From: Gemmatimonadota bacterium
GTDB lineage: Bacteria > Gemmatimonadota > Gemmatimonadetes > Gemmatimonadales > Gemmatimonadaceae
Assembly (NCBI GenBank): GCA_016712265.1
Contig: JADJRJ010000011.1
Location: forward strand, 1-64,000
DNA: 64,000 nt
Direction: 5' to 3'
Part shown: piece after piece, positions 1-9,761 of the stretch
Numbering within the stretch: position 1 is the first letter of the stretch
Layout: each line of letters begins with the position of its first letter
Made by a program: the position numbers and the translations under genes
Notes under the pieces: model-generated
Databases searched by the model: none
What the model was told of the DNA's origin: nothing
What the model saw: the letters and a program-made list of their open reading frames with translations, nothing else

Positions 1-1904
1 CTGCGGAATCCAGGTCGTGTTGTCCGCCACGTCCGACCATGAGACCAGCATCGGATCGAACGTGCCGTCCTGGTCCGACCCCAGCGCAACCATGATGTTT
101 TCGGCCGTGACCATCACGGCGTTGACCCGGCGCGGGGAGCCGGAAACCACCTGCGCGGTCACGTCCTCGTCGAGCCGCCATTCCCTGATCTGGCCGTATC
201 GCGGATTGGCGATGCCGTACTGTCCCCATTTCGTCAGGGACCATGTGCGGGGATAGATCTCGGTCGCGTCGGCGGGGTCGGACCAGCCCCACCCCCTCGG
301 CGCGCGGATCGGACCACTCGGCACCCCACCCCGGACGCCCTGACGTGTTCGTTGACCTGCCGGCGGCCTCTTCCCGAAGGGCGGGAGTGCGCAGGCCGAC
401 CACAGAGGTACCAGCCGTGGCCGTGGAGGGACGAGGGCGCCGTTGTCGCCCCCCGCGACCCATGTCCCGGAGGCGTTGTTGATGACCGCGTAGAGGGCTT
501 GGGAAGCGGTCGTGGAGGCGACCTGCGTCCATGCCGAGGGCGTGGAACCCGAGGCCGTGGCGAGCTTCCCGTTGTCGCCCGCGGCCATCCAGTACGTCGT
601 GCCGCCGGTGTTGTAGGCGGCAACGTCCCAGATCGTTTCGTCGACCGGCCCCCAATCGACCGTTCCACCCGAGGCATCGGCGCCGTTGAGGACCAGGTTT
701 CCCGCGGCCCCCAGGGTCTGCGCCTGAGCAACGGCGTCGCGATCCTCGGTGTAGCCGACTTCGACGTTCGACGGGACGGCGGTGGATGCCGCGACTTGGG
801 TGACTTCCCGCCACCGCTTGATCGAGGTCACGGTGGAGTTGTTCGGCCCGGTCAGGCTTTCCGTCGTCACCTCGTTCCGGGTTGTCGTGCCCGAGATCGT
901 GAACGAGACGGAGGTGAGATTGCCGCCCGAGTAGATCGTGACGTTGCGCCCCGCCAGGAACGAGGACTTCTGCAACGTCATGTTCGTGGGAACCGCGGTC
1001 CCCGCCGTCAGCAGCCGTGCCCGCTCGCCCGCGGCAATCCACGTCGTCGTGGAATTGTCGTACTCCAGCGTCCACAGGTCGGTATCGTCGATCCCGGTCG
1101 AGACGACGCCCCATGTCGTCGTCGCCAGGACGCCCGCGGAGACGATGCTTCGCCGCATCTTCCCATCGGCGCCACAGGCAACCCAACAGTAGGAGCCGCC
1201 GAACGCCTGTTGGGTGTGCTGGACGTCGTAGATATCGGAGACGCCGAAATCCGGGGCGGCGGTGGTGAACGTCTCCAGGTCGGTCGACGTGACCATGACG
1301 CCGCCCTGTCCGGCCAGGACCCAGACCGAAGAACCGTCGTACTCTACCGCGTAGATCGTGGCGCGGGATCGGGTCCCGACGAAGGCGTTGATCGTCCCGA
1401 CTTCCCAGCCGGAAAGGTTCGTCGATTTCGCGATCTGGGCGTGATCGCCGACCAGCACCCAGGTCCCGTTGCCATAGGCACAGTCCCGGATGACCGAGGT
1501 TCCCATCCCGATATCGTCGAGGATGGTCCACGTCGTGCCGTCGATCGAATAGGCGGCTTCCCCGCCCTCGCCCACGGCGAGCCAGTTACCATTACCATAG
1601 CACAAAGAGCGAACACGGCCCAGCCGGTGATGTTGTGCAGGGTGTCGGTATCGGTGACGTAAAGCCCGGTGTGGGTGCCGGCCATGAGCCAGCGGTTGCC
1701 GGTGTTGTCCGACCACGCGAACAGCCCGCGGCATTTCCCGGAGACCCCGGCGGACTGCATCCGCTGCCAGCCGCCGATCTTCTCGGCAAAGCCTCGGTAG
1801 AACCGCACCTTGTCGCCGTCGACCCAGGTTCCCTCTGCGGAATACTCGGTGTCGTCCCGCACCATGCCGGGGCGGAACTTCAAGGAGGCGAGTTTGAACG
1901 GCAT
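1..1904 (-). CDS. Tail/virion protein with beta-propeller-like repeats (3' end cut; frameshifts)
   Basis: The ATG at 1904 overlaps the stop of the upstream gene (TGATG-type overlap). The first ~90 residues (MPFKLASLKFRPGM..., then DGDKVRF and EKIGGWQR) match a common podovirus structural protein family. The frame starting at 1904 degenerates after about position 1625; reading continues in the -1 frame, which is open from there to the window edge. That part has about seven repeats built on an aromatic-x-h-A/V-G-x-x-G theme (GNGNWLAVGEGG, GNGTWVLVG, WVLAGQGG, WIAAGERA, YWMAAGDNG), suggesting a beta-propeller. A second local frame change at ~430 and ~290 looks like one lost C and one gained G. 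The gene runs off the left end. Single-base restoration at ~1621 would join the two parts. Structural role likely; exact function unknown. Confidence 0.7.
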
Positions 1905-3793
1905 CAGGCACGCCGGCCACGGATGCCGTACCAGCGGACGACGCCGGCATTGAAGTCCCCGGCGCCGCTCAACGAAAACTGGAAGCCCTCGATCTCGCCG
2001 GCCTTGTAGACCCAGGACCCGATCCGCGGGGTTGGCGTGTCCGGGGTCGCGGTCTGGAACGATCCGACCGTCCGCCCGTCCGTCGCGCGGGCGTTGGTGA
2101 ACCGGACGATACCGGAACACGGCGAGCCGTTGTCGTAGTTCGACAGGAGGACTTGCGCAGCCCCGGAGGATTCCGCCCCGGCCGGGGTGCCGTAGGCCGT
2201 CATGTAGCCGTAGGCATAGCTGCTAGTGCTGATGGCCGACCCGCCGTCGTAGACCCTGAGATACAGGTCGCGGTTCGACCCGCTGTTGTGGTTCAAGGCA
2301 TCGATGTGGAACTCGCCGCCGATGATCTCGGGATCGTCGTAGAACACGCTGTCCGTATACATGGCGAGCGTCGTAGCCGAGGTCGTGGCCTGCTCGCCGA
2401 AGAACACCAAGCCGTTGGCGCGGCTCGTATGAAACTTCGTCCCGTCGCAATAGACGTCGAATTCCTCGCCCTGATAGGCGATGATCTGCGTCTGATCGTC
2501 GATTTCCTCGGTCGAGTTCGGGTTGATGATCACATAGAAAAGGTCGTTGTAGTCGCCCCCGCACTGCACTCGGCAGCGCCATCCGGCCCCGAGCGTGGCC
2601 GCGGCCGTCGTGCCCAGCGTGACGCCAGAGGACGTGACGCGGACGATGTTCTTGTTGTCCGAGGCGACGAGAGTGTCGTTTGACGAGACCGTGCGCAGCG
2701 TGGCGCCGGCGACGGCCCAGGACAGGTCGCCCCGCAGGAATGTCGTGCTGTCCGCCGTCCCGGTCCCGAGTTCCGAGGTAACGATCTTCGACGGGCTGAG
2801 GATCACCCATCCCGTGCCGTTGCAGAACAGGTGGACGCACTGGTACTGCGCCAGCGACTTGTTGGCCGAACCGTTGATCGTCTCCGACCCGTCGCCATCC
2901 ACGACCACGGTTCCCGAGCCCGAGTTCACCACCCGGACGTTGAACCCGTTTCCAGCGGTCGCCGCGGCCGGGAGCGTGAGAGTGAACGATCCCGACGTGC
3001 AGTCGATCAGGCCGCCATTGTCCGTCAGTTCGATCGTGTCGTTGGTCGTGACCGCCCGGCGGACGATGGTCGAGGACGTGATGGACGGGCCGCCCGCAAC
3101 GGAGATCGACCATGCCGAGAAGGTGCCGGACCCAACCGCGTCGGTGACCGTGACCTGTAGCGTGGTGGACGTGTAGTCGACCACGATCGCGTCCATGTAG
3201 TAGTTCGCGGGGTCCGACGTCCGGGCGATCCGCAGCGGCGTGCCGGCCGTGAATGCCTTCCCGCTGTCCGCCGTGGTGAAGGTGAGGTTGGTGCCCGCCA
3301 CCGAGATCGCGTTCGACGACGACGACGTGGTGTAGAATCCGCCGGCCGAGATCGCGCCAAGCTCAGCCTGCAACAGGGTGTCGTTGACCAATTCCATGTT
3401 CTCGACGTTCGTGCCGTCGCAGAACAGGCCGTAGATGCCGCCGGAGGCCGGGAGGGAAATCCCCGTGCCCGCCGACGTCTTGACCGTCATCGCATACCCG
3501 CCCGTGGTCAGGTTCTCGAAGAACCACCACCCCTGACGGGTCGGAACGACGATATTACCCGCCGCAGAGCGAGAGCCGGTGAGGCGGATCATGGCGCGGC
3601 GGACGTCGTTGGCGACGAACTGCGTGTCGTCCAACGTGATATCGCCCGAGGCCGCGCAGGAGTACGAATAGACCGACTTGATCGCCTGCTCGACCAGTTC
3701 GAGGTTGTTGTCGGTCTTGGTGCCCCAGGTCGCAGCGTTCTCGCCGGTCGCCTGGTCTTCCAGCTTGAGAATGGGCGTTGCGGAACTCGGCAT
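1904..3793 (-). CDS. Tail fibre/appendage-like structural protein
   Basis: 629 aa. The start ATG shares bases with the stop of the next upstream gene (3793). The N-terminus (PILKLEDQATGENAATWG) resembles the entry segment of phage fibre proteins that begin by binding the virion. The rest is rich in Thr, Ser, Gly and Asn with many predicted beta strands and repeated TLPAAATAG / GTVVVDGDG type motifs typical of trimeric fibre shafts. The C-terminus (FNAGVVRWYGIRG) is a compact tip-like end. No depolymerase or chaperone motif is visible. It sits between the adaptor-like protein and the propeller tail protein, consistent with a tail or receptor-contact role. The receptor specificity cannot be read from sequence. 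Confidence 0.65.
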   Translation of the reverse strand: MPSSATPILKLEDQATGENAATWGTKTDNNLELVEQAIKSVYSYSCAASGDITLDDTQFVANDVRRAMIRLTGSRSAAGNIVVPTRQGWWFFENLTTGGYAMTVKTSAGTGISLPASGGIYGLFCDGTNVENMELVNDTLLQAELGAISAGGFYTTSSSSNAISVAGTNLTFTTADSGKAFTAGTPLRIARTSDPANYYMDAIVVDYTSTTLQVTVTDAVGSGTFSAWSISVAGGPSITSSTIVRRAVTTNDTIELTDNGGLIDCTSGSFTLTLPAAATAGNGFNVRVVNSGSGTVVVDGDGSETINGSANKSLAQYQCVHLFCNGTGWVILSPSKIVTSELGTGTADSTTFLRGDLSWAVAGATLRTVSSNDTLVASDNKNIVRVTSSGVTLGTTAAATLGAGWRCRVQCGGDYNDLFYVIINPNSTEEIDDQTQIIAYQGEEFDVYCDGTKFHTSRANGLVFFGEQATTSATTLAMYTDSVFYDDPEIIGGEFHIDALNHNSGSNRDLYLRVYDGGSAISTSSYAYGYMTAYGTPAGAESSGAAQVLLSNYDNGSPCSGIVRFTNARATDGRTVGSFQTATPDTPTPRIGSWVYKAGEIEGFQFSLSGAGDFNAGVVRWYGIRGRRA

Positions 3794-4500
3794 CAGCTAC
3801 CCCCATCCTGCGGCGCGGCGGAACGGGCGCGGACGCCCATCGGCACCGGGAAATCACCCTGGTTGTCGATCGAGAAACCGGAATAGAGCGCGCGGTAGTC
3901 GTCGCGCTCGTTCAGGCCATGGCGCTTGCGAATGTCGTTCACCGCCCGGCCGAAATAGCCCAACCACATCCGCACTTCGTCCGGATAGTCCTTCCACCCG
4001 AAGGACTCGACCATCAGCGCGTATTGCAGCGCGTTGGGGGCGTAGTCGGTCAGCCAGTTCGACGTGATCGAGCCCGACAGGTACGGCAATTTCCGGGCGT
4101 ACCAGATCGTGTAGGAATAGGCGCTGTCCGGGGTCGGGGCGACGCGGAGGTTCGATGGTCCGCTCTCCCCGTAATACTTCGGCGCCGCCTGCGCGGTGTT
4201 CGTCGGATACATCTCCTTGAGGACGGTCACGTCGCGCCGCTCCAGGAGGCGGATCGAGCCGGAAACCGTAATCTCGACGGAACGGAAGAAGATCGCGTCC
4301 GCGGGCCGTGACAGACTGGCCGACCCCGCCGTGAGCGTTCCCGAGACCGAGGTCTTGAACTGCTCCAGTTCGGCGAAGGCGTCGGAACAGCGATCCTGCG
4401 CGCGCTCCAGCAGCGTCGGGAGGACGGCGGCGAACTCGTCGCTCTCGTCATTGGCCCAGCCCGGGGCGTCGGCGATTATGGACGCATAGGTCATTGCCAT
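3793..4500 (-). CDS. Adaptor / head-to-tail connector-like protein
   Basis: 235 aa. Contains TYASIIADAPGWANDESDEF at the N-terminus, a central segment with KEMYPTN and APTPDSAYSYTIWY, and a helical C-terminus ending in DIRKRHGL. This arrangement (membrane-free, helix, beta sandwich with xPxPxxxYxxxhxYxR, helices) is that of the phage adaptor family found in podoviruses and in SU10-like phages. It would sit below the portal and gate the tail. Stop and start overlap with the fibre gene at 3793. A second protein of similar architecture lies at 7540-8235. Confidence 0.6.
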   Translation of the reverse strand: MAMTYASIIADAPGWANDESDEFAAVLPTLLERAQDRCSDAFAELEQFKTSVSGTLTAGSASLSRPADAIFFRSVEITVSGSIRLLERRDVTVLKEMYPTNTAQAAPKYYGESGPSNLRVAPTPDSAYSYTIWYARKLPYLSGSITSNWLTDYAPNALQYALMVESFGWKDYPDEVRMWLGYFGRAVNDIRKRHGLNERDDYRALYSGFSIDNQGDFPVPMGVRARSAAPQDGGS

Positions 4501-4503
4501 GGG

Positions 4504-6411
4504 CTAGTCTCGTCTCGGTCGGGCGAGGATGACGGGCCGGGGATCGCCGCCGGTTTCCCGAGGCCAAATCCCCTGCTGTTGCGGCTCGTCGATGCAGGAC
4601 GAACAGACGTAGAGCCCGGTCCAGACCAGTCGCGGGCCGCGGTATTCCATCTGCTGGAGCAGCTTGTTCGGCCGCACCTTCCGGGCACAGCGCGCGCACT
4701 GGTTCCAGTTCGGCTTGTCGCCCCGGGTTGCGGCGAGCAGGGTCGCCACCCACCGGATCGGCCGGGCGATCATGGATTGCGTCGCGACGAGGCGCTTGGA
4801 GATCGTCTTCGTCATCGACGCGGTGAGCGTGATCGAGGCCGAGAGCGCCTGCTGGAATACCCGGATCGTCGCCAACGAGGCGGTCAGGGGAACCGAGGCC
4901 GACAGGTGAACGATGGCCGTCTTGACCCGCTGCATCGTGGCGGTGAGGCCGAGCGATGCGGCAAGGCTCTTGGCGATCATCTTCGTGATCGAGGCTGTTG
5001 CGGACAGAGACGCGACAAGCCGGACCGGGAACGCCTTGGCGATCGTCGCCGTCAGCGTCAGCGTGTCGGACAGGCTCTTGCTGACCGTCTTGCAGATGGT
5101 CGTGGCCAAGGAGAGCGTTGCGGACAGGCCCTTGTGGACCTGCCGGCGCATCGTGGCCGAAAGCGTGACCGTGGCGCTCATGGCGCGAGCAAAGATCGTG
5201 CTCGCGGTCAGGGTGGCGGCCGACACCAGTTGCGCGGCGAGGCTTTTCAGCATCGTCTTGCGAATGCTCGGCGACTGGGTAACGCTTGCCGAAAGCGCTT
5301 GAGAGAATTCCGTGTTGAGTTCGATTACCGCCAGCGCGGCCGTCGTGACCGAGGACGTAATGGCGCTTTCGGACTTCCGCCGGATGTCGAAATCAATATC
5401 GGCCGCGTTCTGGGTGATGCGATACGGCATGATGCCGGGAAGACTGCCGCGCGAGCCGCCGCCCTCGACGTGCAACCCTTCCATCAAAGCGGTGCTGTCC
5501 TCGCGCAGATCGACATAGCTGCTGCTTGATGTCGAGCCAGCGTCAATATTCCCGAACGCGAGAAGAAATGTCGGCCTGACCGTCGGCTCCAGCCCCGTCG
5601 CGGACAGCAATAGCGCCTGAACGTAGGACGTGTCGGTCCCAGAACTTGGCGTCGACGTCTGCGCGGTCTGCGCCCCGACCAACTGATCCAGCCGCAACCC
5701 GACGATGGTGCCGTCGTCGAAATTACCATTCCCGGTTCCGACCGATCGCCACCACCGGATTTTGGCCGTCGACGCGGATGCGGGGACCGTTTCACGCCAC
5801 ATCGCAGCCCAGCCGCAGTATGCGGTCGTCAGCCGAAGGTCGTCTGCGAGCTGGTTGATATGCGCGCCGCTGGGTGTTTCGAGGTCGATCGTATATCCAG
5901 CGTTACCCAACTCGGCAGAGGCGATGAACAGGTAGTCGCCCTCTGTCGCGGGAGTGAAATTAAGCGTGATCGCGTCGACGGGGGTCGTCGATGACGTCTG
6001 CTGGTTGGCGCGATTGAATGCGGAGACATCAGACGATGTCAGCTCCAGGACAAATATCCGCCCACCCTTGGCATAAGCGGTTCCCGCGCCTCCGTCCCGA
6101 TACATCCCGATCCCGAAAGTAAAGGAACTGGAACTCGGGGCCGGATAAACTGTAACGCCGCCTTGCCAGACGTAGTCGGTTGCATCGGGAAATGTATTGC
6201 GGATTCGCGCGAGATTAGAGTTAAAAGTTTCATTGCGACAAGTAAGCCCGGAAACCGTGGAAGTGTCACTCGCCGCGCAAAGAGCGCCCCAGAAAATTGC
6301 GTAATCCCGGCCTGACACAAGGTCAAGCGTAACAGACGCCATCGCTGTGTATGTGGCCGACGTCGCGGAGACTTGAGTCAGTCCCTCATCATACGCCCAC
6401 GCACGAGCCAT
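4504..6411 (-). CDS. Repeat-rich structural protein with C-terminal zinc ribbon
   Basis: 635 aa. Residues ~1-350 look like a beta-rich virion domain. Residues ~365-560 hold about ten degenerate 22-24 residue repeats of the form K-S-L-S-A-T-L-S-L-T-A-T-I (for example KGLSATLSLATTI, KSLSDTLTLTATI, QALSASITLTASM), each separated by a basic stretch. The last ~75 residues contain CARC and CSSC knuckles flanking WTGLYV. This tail resembles the separate 72-aa protein at 6977-7195, so it is probably a duplicated domain that became fused. The spacing to the next gene is 3 bp. Such Thr/Ala repeats occur in tail proteins of several phages, but their role is unknown. Probably a virion protein. Confidence 0.55.
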   Translation of the reverse strand: MARAWAYDEGLTQVSATSATYTAMASVTLDLVSGRDYAIFWGALCAASDTSTVSGLTCRNETFNSNLARIRNTFPDATDYVWQGGVTVYPAPSSSSFTFGIGMYRDGGAGTAYAKGGRIFVLELTSSDVSAFNRANQQTSSTTPVDAITLNFTPATEGDYLFIASAELGNAGYTIDLETPSGAHINQLADDLRLTTAYCGWAAMWRETVPASASTAKIRWWRSVGTGNGNFDDGTIVGLRLDQLVGAQTAQTSTPSSGTDTSYVQALLLSATGLEPTVRPTFLLAFGNIDAGSTSSSSYVDLREDSTALMEGLHVEGGGSRGSLPGIMPYRITQNAADIDFDIRRKSESAITSSVTTAALAVIELNTEFSQALSASVTQSPSIRKTMLKSLAAQLVSAATLTASTIFARAMSATVTLSATMRRQVHKGLSATLSLATTICKTVSKSLSDTLTLTATIAKAFPVRLVASLSATASITKMIAKSLAASLGLTATMQRVKTAIVHLSASVPLTASLATIRVFQQALSASITLTASMTKTISKRLVATQSMIARPIRWVATLLAATRGDKPNWNQCARCARKVRPNKLLQQMEYRGPRLVWTGLYVCSSCIDEPQQQGIWPRETGGDPRPVILARPRRD

Positions 6412-6417
6412 TCACGA

Positions 6418-6813
6418 TCACCCGTAGATCACGTCCATGGTGAACGCGATGGCGTCGTTCGCGGCGAGGCCGATCCCGGTGAAATCGCCGTACATGAACA
6501 GGTTTCCCGCCGTGATCGTCGAGGCATCGAACAGCCCGGCATTGGTCACCGTCCCGGAGTCCGAGGCGGTATAGGTCCCCGTCACCCGATAGGTGTCGCC
6601 GGTAACGGTGGTCGAATAGGACGCGCTCGTCCCGGTAATCCGCGACCCGGTGGTGGCCGAAAGATCGGACGCGGTTTCGGTATACAGCGACGTCGCCCCG
6701 GTCGTCGCCGTACCCGCACCCGTTCCCCATCCGATGTAGAGCGGTTCTGTGCCCGTGCCGCGGAGCCGGTTGACGGCAACGGCGCGTCCGGCCGTGGTTA
6801 CGACTGTCGCCAT
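6418..6813 (-). CDS. Small Thr/Gly-rich virion protein
   Basis: 131 aa, beginning MATVVTTAGRAVAVNRLRG. The motifs YIGWGTGAGTAT, FDASTITAGNLFMYGDF and DAIAFTMDV belong to a conserved family of phage virion proteins that lie among tail and decoration genes. It is mostly beta strand and has no signal peptide. It overlaps the 60-aa gene upstream by 16 bases. Role in the virion not known; a small tail or decoration subunit is the most likely reading. Confidence 0.6.
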   Translation of the reverse strand: MATVVTTAGRAVAVNRLRGTGTEPLYIGWGTGAGTATTGATSLYTETASDLSATTGSRITGTSASYSTTVTGDTYRVTGTYTASDSGTVTNAGLFDASTITAGNLFMYGDFTGIGLAANDAIAFTMDVIYG

Positions 6814-6980
6814 GGCAGAATTCTCCTGATCGCACGGCGGACCCTGTAGGCCCAGCGGTAGAGCGGATTGCGGTGGTAGAAGGCGACGACGCCGTGATCC
6901 TCGACCCTGCCATCGGCCCGGATCACCGTGACCCGGATCGAGGCCGATTTCGCGTTCGCAGGAGCGGCCAGTTTCGTCAT
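6798..6980 (-). CDS. Small basic hypothetical protein
   Basis: 60 aa starting MTKLAAPANAKSASI and ending in an arginine-rich tail (RVRRAIRRILPWRQS). The ATG overlaps the stop of the zinc-ribbon gene as ATGA at 6977-6980, which decides the start against longer in-frame extensions. It could bind nucleic acid or another virion part through the basic tail, but no family is recognised. Confidence 0.5.
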   Translation of the reverse strand: MTKLAAPANAKSASIRVTVIRADGRVEDHGVVAFYHRNPLYRWAYRVRRAIRRILPWRQS

Positions 6981-7195
6981 CGCGCCTTGCCGTAGTTCGG
7001 GGGGAAGATCGGATAGGGATCGCCCAAAGGCGGGTTCACGAACTTGATGTCCACCTTGTCCAGGCACTCCCGACAGACGAGAAACCCGGTCCAGGTCAGC
7101 GTCCGCTCGGACGCCTGCATCTGCTTTTCCAGTTCGTGGTGATAGAACTCGCCGCCGCAGCGGTCGCATTCCGCCTTGGGGCCGCGGTACTTCAT
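6977..7195 (-). CDS. Small zinc-ribbon protein
   Basis: 72 aa. Two CxxC knuckles (CDRC near residue 10, CREC near residue 41) surround the segment LTWTGFLV, giving a treble-clef or zinc-ribbon fold. The pattern C-x2-C, then W-T-G-h-h-V-C-x2-C-h-D also ends the 635-aa protein at 4504-6411, so the two are paralogous domains. The rest (DPYPIFPPNYG) is proline-rich. It lies inside the structural operon, so a virion assembly role is possible. Confidence 0.55.
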   Translation of the reverse strand: MKYRGPKAECDRCGGEFYHHELEKQMQASERTLTWTGFLVCRECLDKVDIKFVNPPLGDPYPIFPPNYGKAR

Positions 7196-7198
7196 CGG

Positions 7199-7537
7199 TC
7201 ACGCCACCCGATCGTTCTGCTGCGCCATGACGGCCTGATAGAGCGCGTCGATCGGGCTTTGCTGGGGCTGGGAACGCCCCACGATCCGGTCCAGTTGCCA
7301 GCGGAATTCTTCGGGCGTGATGAGCCCCATCGCCGCCTGCGAGGCGAGCGAGGCCACGAGCGACTTGACGGGCTCGGCGACCGATCCAGTGTCGTAGTAT
7401 TCGCGTGCCAGGGACGGCGCCTGTTCGGCGGCTTTCAGGCCCAGACCGCTCAGCCCCAACCATCCAAGGCCGCGCTTGTAGGCAAGATCGGCGGCGCGAC
7501 CGGCCAAGGTCAGCGCGGAAAGACCCGTGCCCCACAT
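7199..7537 (-). CDS. Hypothetical structural-operon protein
   Basis: 112 aa, MWGTGLSALTLAGRAADLAY at the start. Ala/Leu-rich N-terminal half with possible amphipathic helices, then TPEEFRWQLDRIVG and a Gln-rich end. Packed 3 bp from each neighbour between the zinc-ribbon gene and the second adaptor-like gene. No family recognised. Confidence 0.5.
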   Translation of the reverse strand: MWGTGLSALTLAGRAADLAYKRGLGWLGLSGLGLKAAEQAPSLAREYYDTGSVAEPVKSLVASLASQAAMGLITPEEFRWQLDRIVGRSQPQQSPIDALYQAVMAQQNDRVA

Positions 7538-7539
7538 AT

Positions 7540-8235
7540 TCAGGTCCGCCAGTACGCCGAGAAATCGCCCGTGATGCGGGTCGGCACCCGCTCCCGGTCC
7601 TCGTTCTGCGCCCGGACCAGAAGCCCCTCGTATTCCTGTTTCAGATACGCCAGCTTCCCGCCGTCGACGGTCGGCCGGACCTTCCCTAGCTCATATGCCA
7701 TCCCCGCCACGAAGGCAGGCAGGAACCGCTCCGGAATACCGATGTTCTCGGCCGCCGACGTCACGTCCTGGTTCTTCTGGATGTACCAGTAATAGAGGCT
7801 TTCCGCCGATGCGGTGTCCGGCGTCGGCCAGACGATCAGCCGGGCGTTGTCGAGTTCCCGCAGCACGACATAGGAGGACGGCCGACCCTCCGTCGCCTTG
7901 TTCGACAGGGCCGCATATTCCGACCGGGACAGCCGCCCCATGGTGAGGTCGATATCGTCCCCGGAACTGTCATCGCGATACTGCACCTCGGTCACGTCGA
8001 GGCAGTCGTCGGGCAGGGAATAGGTCGAGACCCCGGCCGACAGGACCATGGTCGTGGAGACCATCTGCCAGAGGTTGAGCGAGCGATTGGCCCAATCGGC
8101 GAGGATGCGGTTCGCCGCTCTCCGGCCGTACCTGTGCAGCCATGCATCCGCCGCCTCGCCCCCGGTCATGGCGATGGCGTCGTCCATGATCTCGGCGAAA
8201 TCCATCGTGAAGGTGCGGAGGCCGGATGCGCTCAT
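7540..8235 (-). CDS. Second adaptor-like / tail-attachment protein
   Basis: 231 aa. RRAANRILADWANRSLNLW near residue 40 is the hallmark of a podovirus family placed between portal and tail genes. It is followed by STYSLPDDCLDVTEV and a strand-rich middle containing WPTPDTASAESLYYWY, and it ends in a helical part. The family is thought to form the head-tail adaptor or tail-tube ring. Fold and order of motifs parallel the 235-aa protein at 3793-4500, so the phage has two such proteins. Confidence 0.6.
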   Translation of the reverse strand: MSASGLRTFTMDFAEIMDDAIAMTGGEAADAWLHRYGRRAANRILADWANRSLNLWQMVSTTMVLSAGVSTYSLPDDCLDVTEVQYRDDSSGDDIDLTMGRLSRSEYAALSNKATEGRPSSYVVLRELDNARLIVWPTPDTASAESLYYWYIQKNQDVTSAAENIGIPERFLPAFVAGMAYELGKVRPTVDGGKLAYLKQEYEGLLVRAQNEDRERVPTRITGDFSAYWRT

Positions 8236-8247
8236 CTCGTCACCTCG

Positions 8248-9761
8248 TCACGCATTCCAGGGCGGGGCGAGCTTGTAGGGATCGTCGGACGGCAACAGGT
8301 CGGTGTGCCCGAAGGCCCACGCCATCCATGCCTGTGTCCGCTGCCGGTCCCCGGCGCCCATGTAATAGCCAAGGCATTTGACCGACATTGCCGGCTGCCG
8401 TGCCCCGGTATCCGGTGCGTTCCCGATCGCCAACGCAGCGTGTCCGGTCAGGATGCCGTCCAGGGCCGCGGCGGAACCCGTGGTCTCGCGCTCGACCCCG
8501 TTGCGCCAGATCGTGACCGCCTCGTTCGTGGTGTCGATCCGGACATAGACCAACTGCATCGACGTAAGGGTCGCCACGGAGCAGTCGATCTGCACCCGCT
8601 CGGTCGTGCCGGCGGCGGTGTTCGCGAAGACCCGAAGCTGGGCGTTGGAGGCCGCAAACAGACCCCACCCCGGCCCACCGATCGGGTCCCCGGCACAGAT
8701 CACGGAGTCCGTGGTCGTGGTCGAGGCCACGGAGAACAGGCCGAAAATGTCAACCACTCGCGCCGCGCCGGGCTGGATATCGTAGACCAGCACCGCGTTC
8801 GCGCCGGATGGCGTGCCGTGAAAATAGCCGTCGTTGAGGGTCGTCAGGGTCCGGCCGTCGAGATGGATGCCTTCCGCGGCGTCAAACCCCGGGAGATCGT
8901 ATTCGGCGACGATCCTATCCTCGTCGATATCCACGACGACGAGGCCGCCATCAGATCCGTTCGTGCCCCAGGACACATAGACGAGGTCGAGATCGGCGTC
9001 GTACCAGAGTTGATCCCAGGTCGATGCCCCGGCGTCATAGGCGGCGTCGACCGCGCCGGCCATGGTGACGCGCGAGACGCCCGAGGTCGTCCCGACGTAG
9101 AGCATGTCGCGGGCGGCGTCGTAGGCCAGGCCGTTCGGCGCGGTGAACGCGATATCGTCGCTGTCCAGGACCGTGCCGTCGGTCTGGATGTGGCGGATCA
9201 GGTTTCCGGACAGGTCCGAAAACCACAGCGTATCGTCCGACGTGTCGTAGGCGACGCCCTGGACGCTCTCGATGCCCGGATAGAGCGGCGCCAGCAGGAT
9301 CTCGTCCAGCTTGGTCGACCAGTCCGCCGACATATGGACCAGTGACGGCGCATAAGTCAGATCGCCGTCGAGGTTTCGGCCATCGTTGCCGCACCACCAC
9401 GTCCCGTCCGGCGCCCGAACCAATCCGGTGCAGGTAAACCCCTCCCCGGGGTCTCCGCCGCTGGCATCAGGCAGGGAATAGGTGGCGATTAGCGTCCGGG
9501 GCAGGCGGGCGCGGCTCAGGCTGTCGTTGGACCCGTCGAACGCGACCGTTCCGCTGGACGCCGTGGGGCGGTTGTCGGAGGTCGACTGCGCAACCGTGGT
9601 CCCGGGATCGCTGGCGGACGCCCAGGAAGCGACTGCACCGTCCGCCAAGTCGCGGCCGTCCCAGAGATCGACGAGCGCGGCCTCATCCAGAGGGGACCAC
9701 GCTGCGGTTCCTATGGTCCGGCCGACGTCTCGGGTGACCGAGCGCGTCAGAGCGCGAGCAT
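8248..9761 (-). CDS. LamG/ConA-like protein with an inserted beta-propeller (5' frameshift)
   Basis: About 500 aa. The visible open frame is continuous with the previous gene (one ORF of 602 codons, 8248-10056), but no start codon exists in frame at the expected N-terminus. An ATG at 9761 overlaps the stop of the small upstream gene if each is restored by one base, and would start MLALLTRSVTRDVG. The first ~75 residues carry the opening strands of a jelly roll (LVDLWDGRDLADG, VAFDGSNDSLS). About 250 residues of propeller-like repeats follow (GVAYDTSDDTLWFSDLSGN, GLAYDAARDMLYVG, LWYDADLDLVYVSWG). The jelly roll then resumes (VYVRIDTTNEAVTIWRNG) and ends WAFGHTDLLPSDDPY. A carbohydrate-binding virion protein is likely. 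Confidence 0.55.

Noticed and set aside
352..1662. 436-codon plus-strand open frame
   Set aside because: Antisense to the propeller-repeat tail protein, whose repeats clearly show the coding strand.
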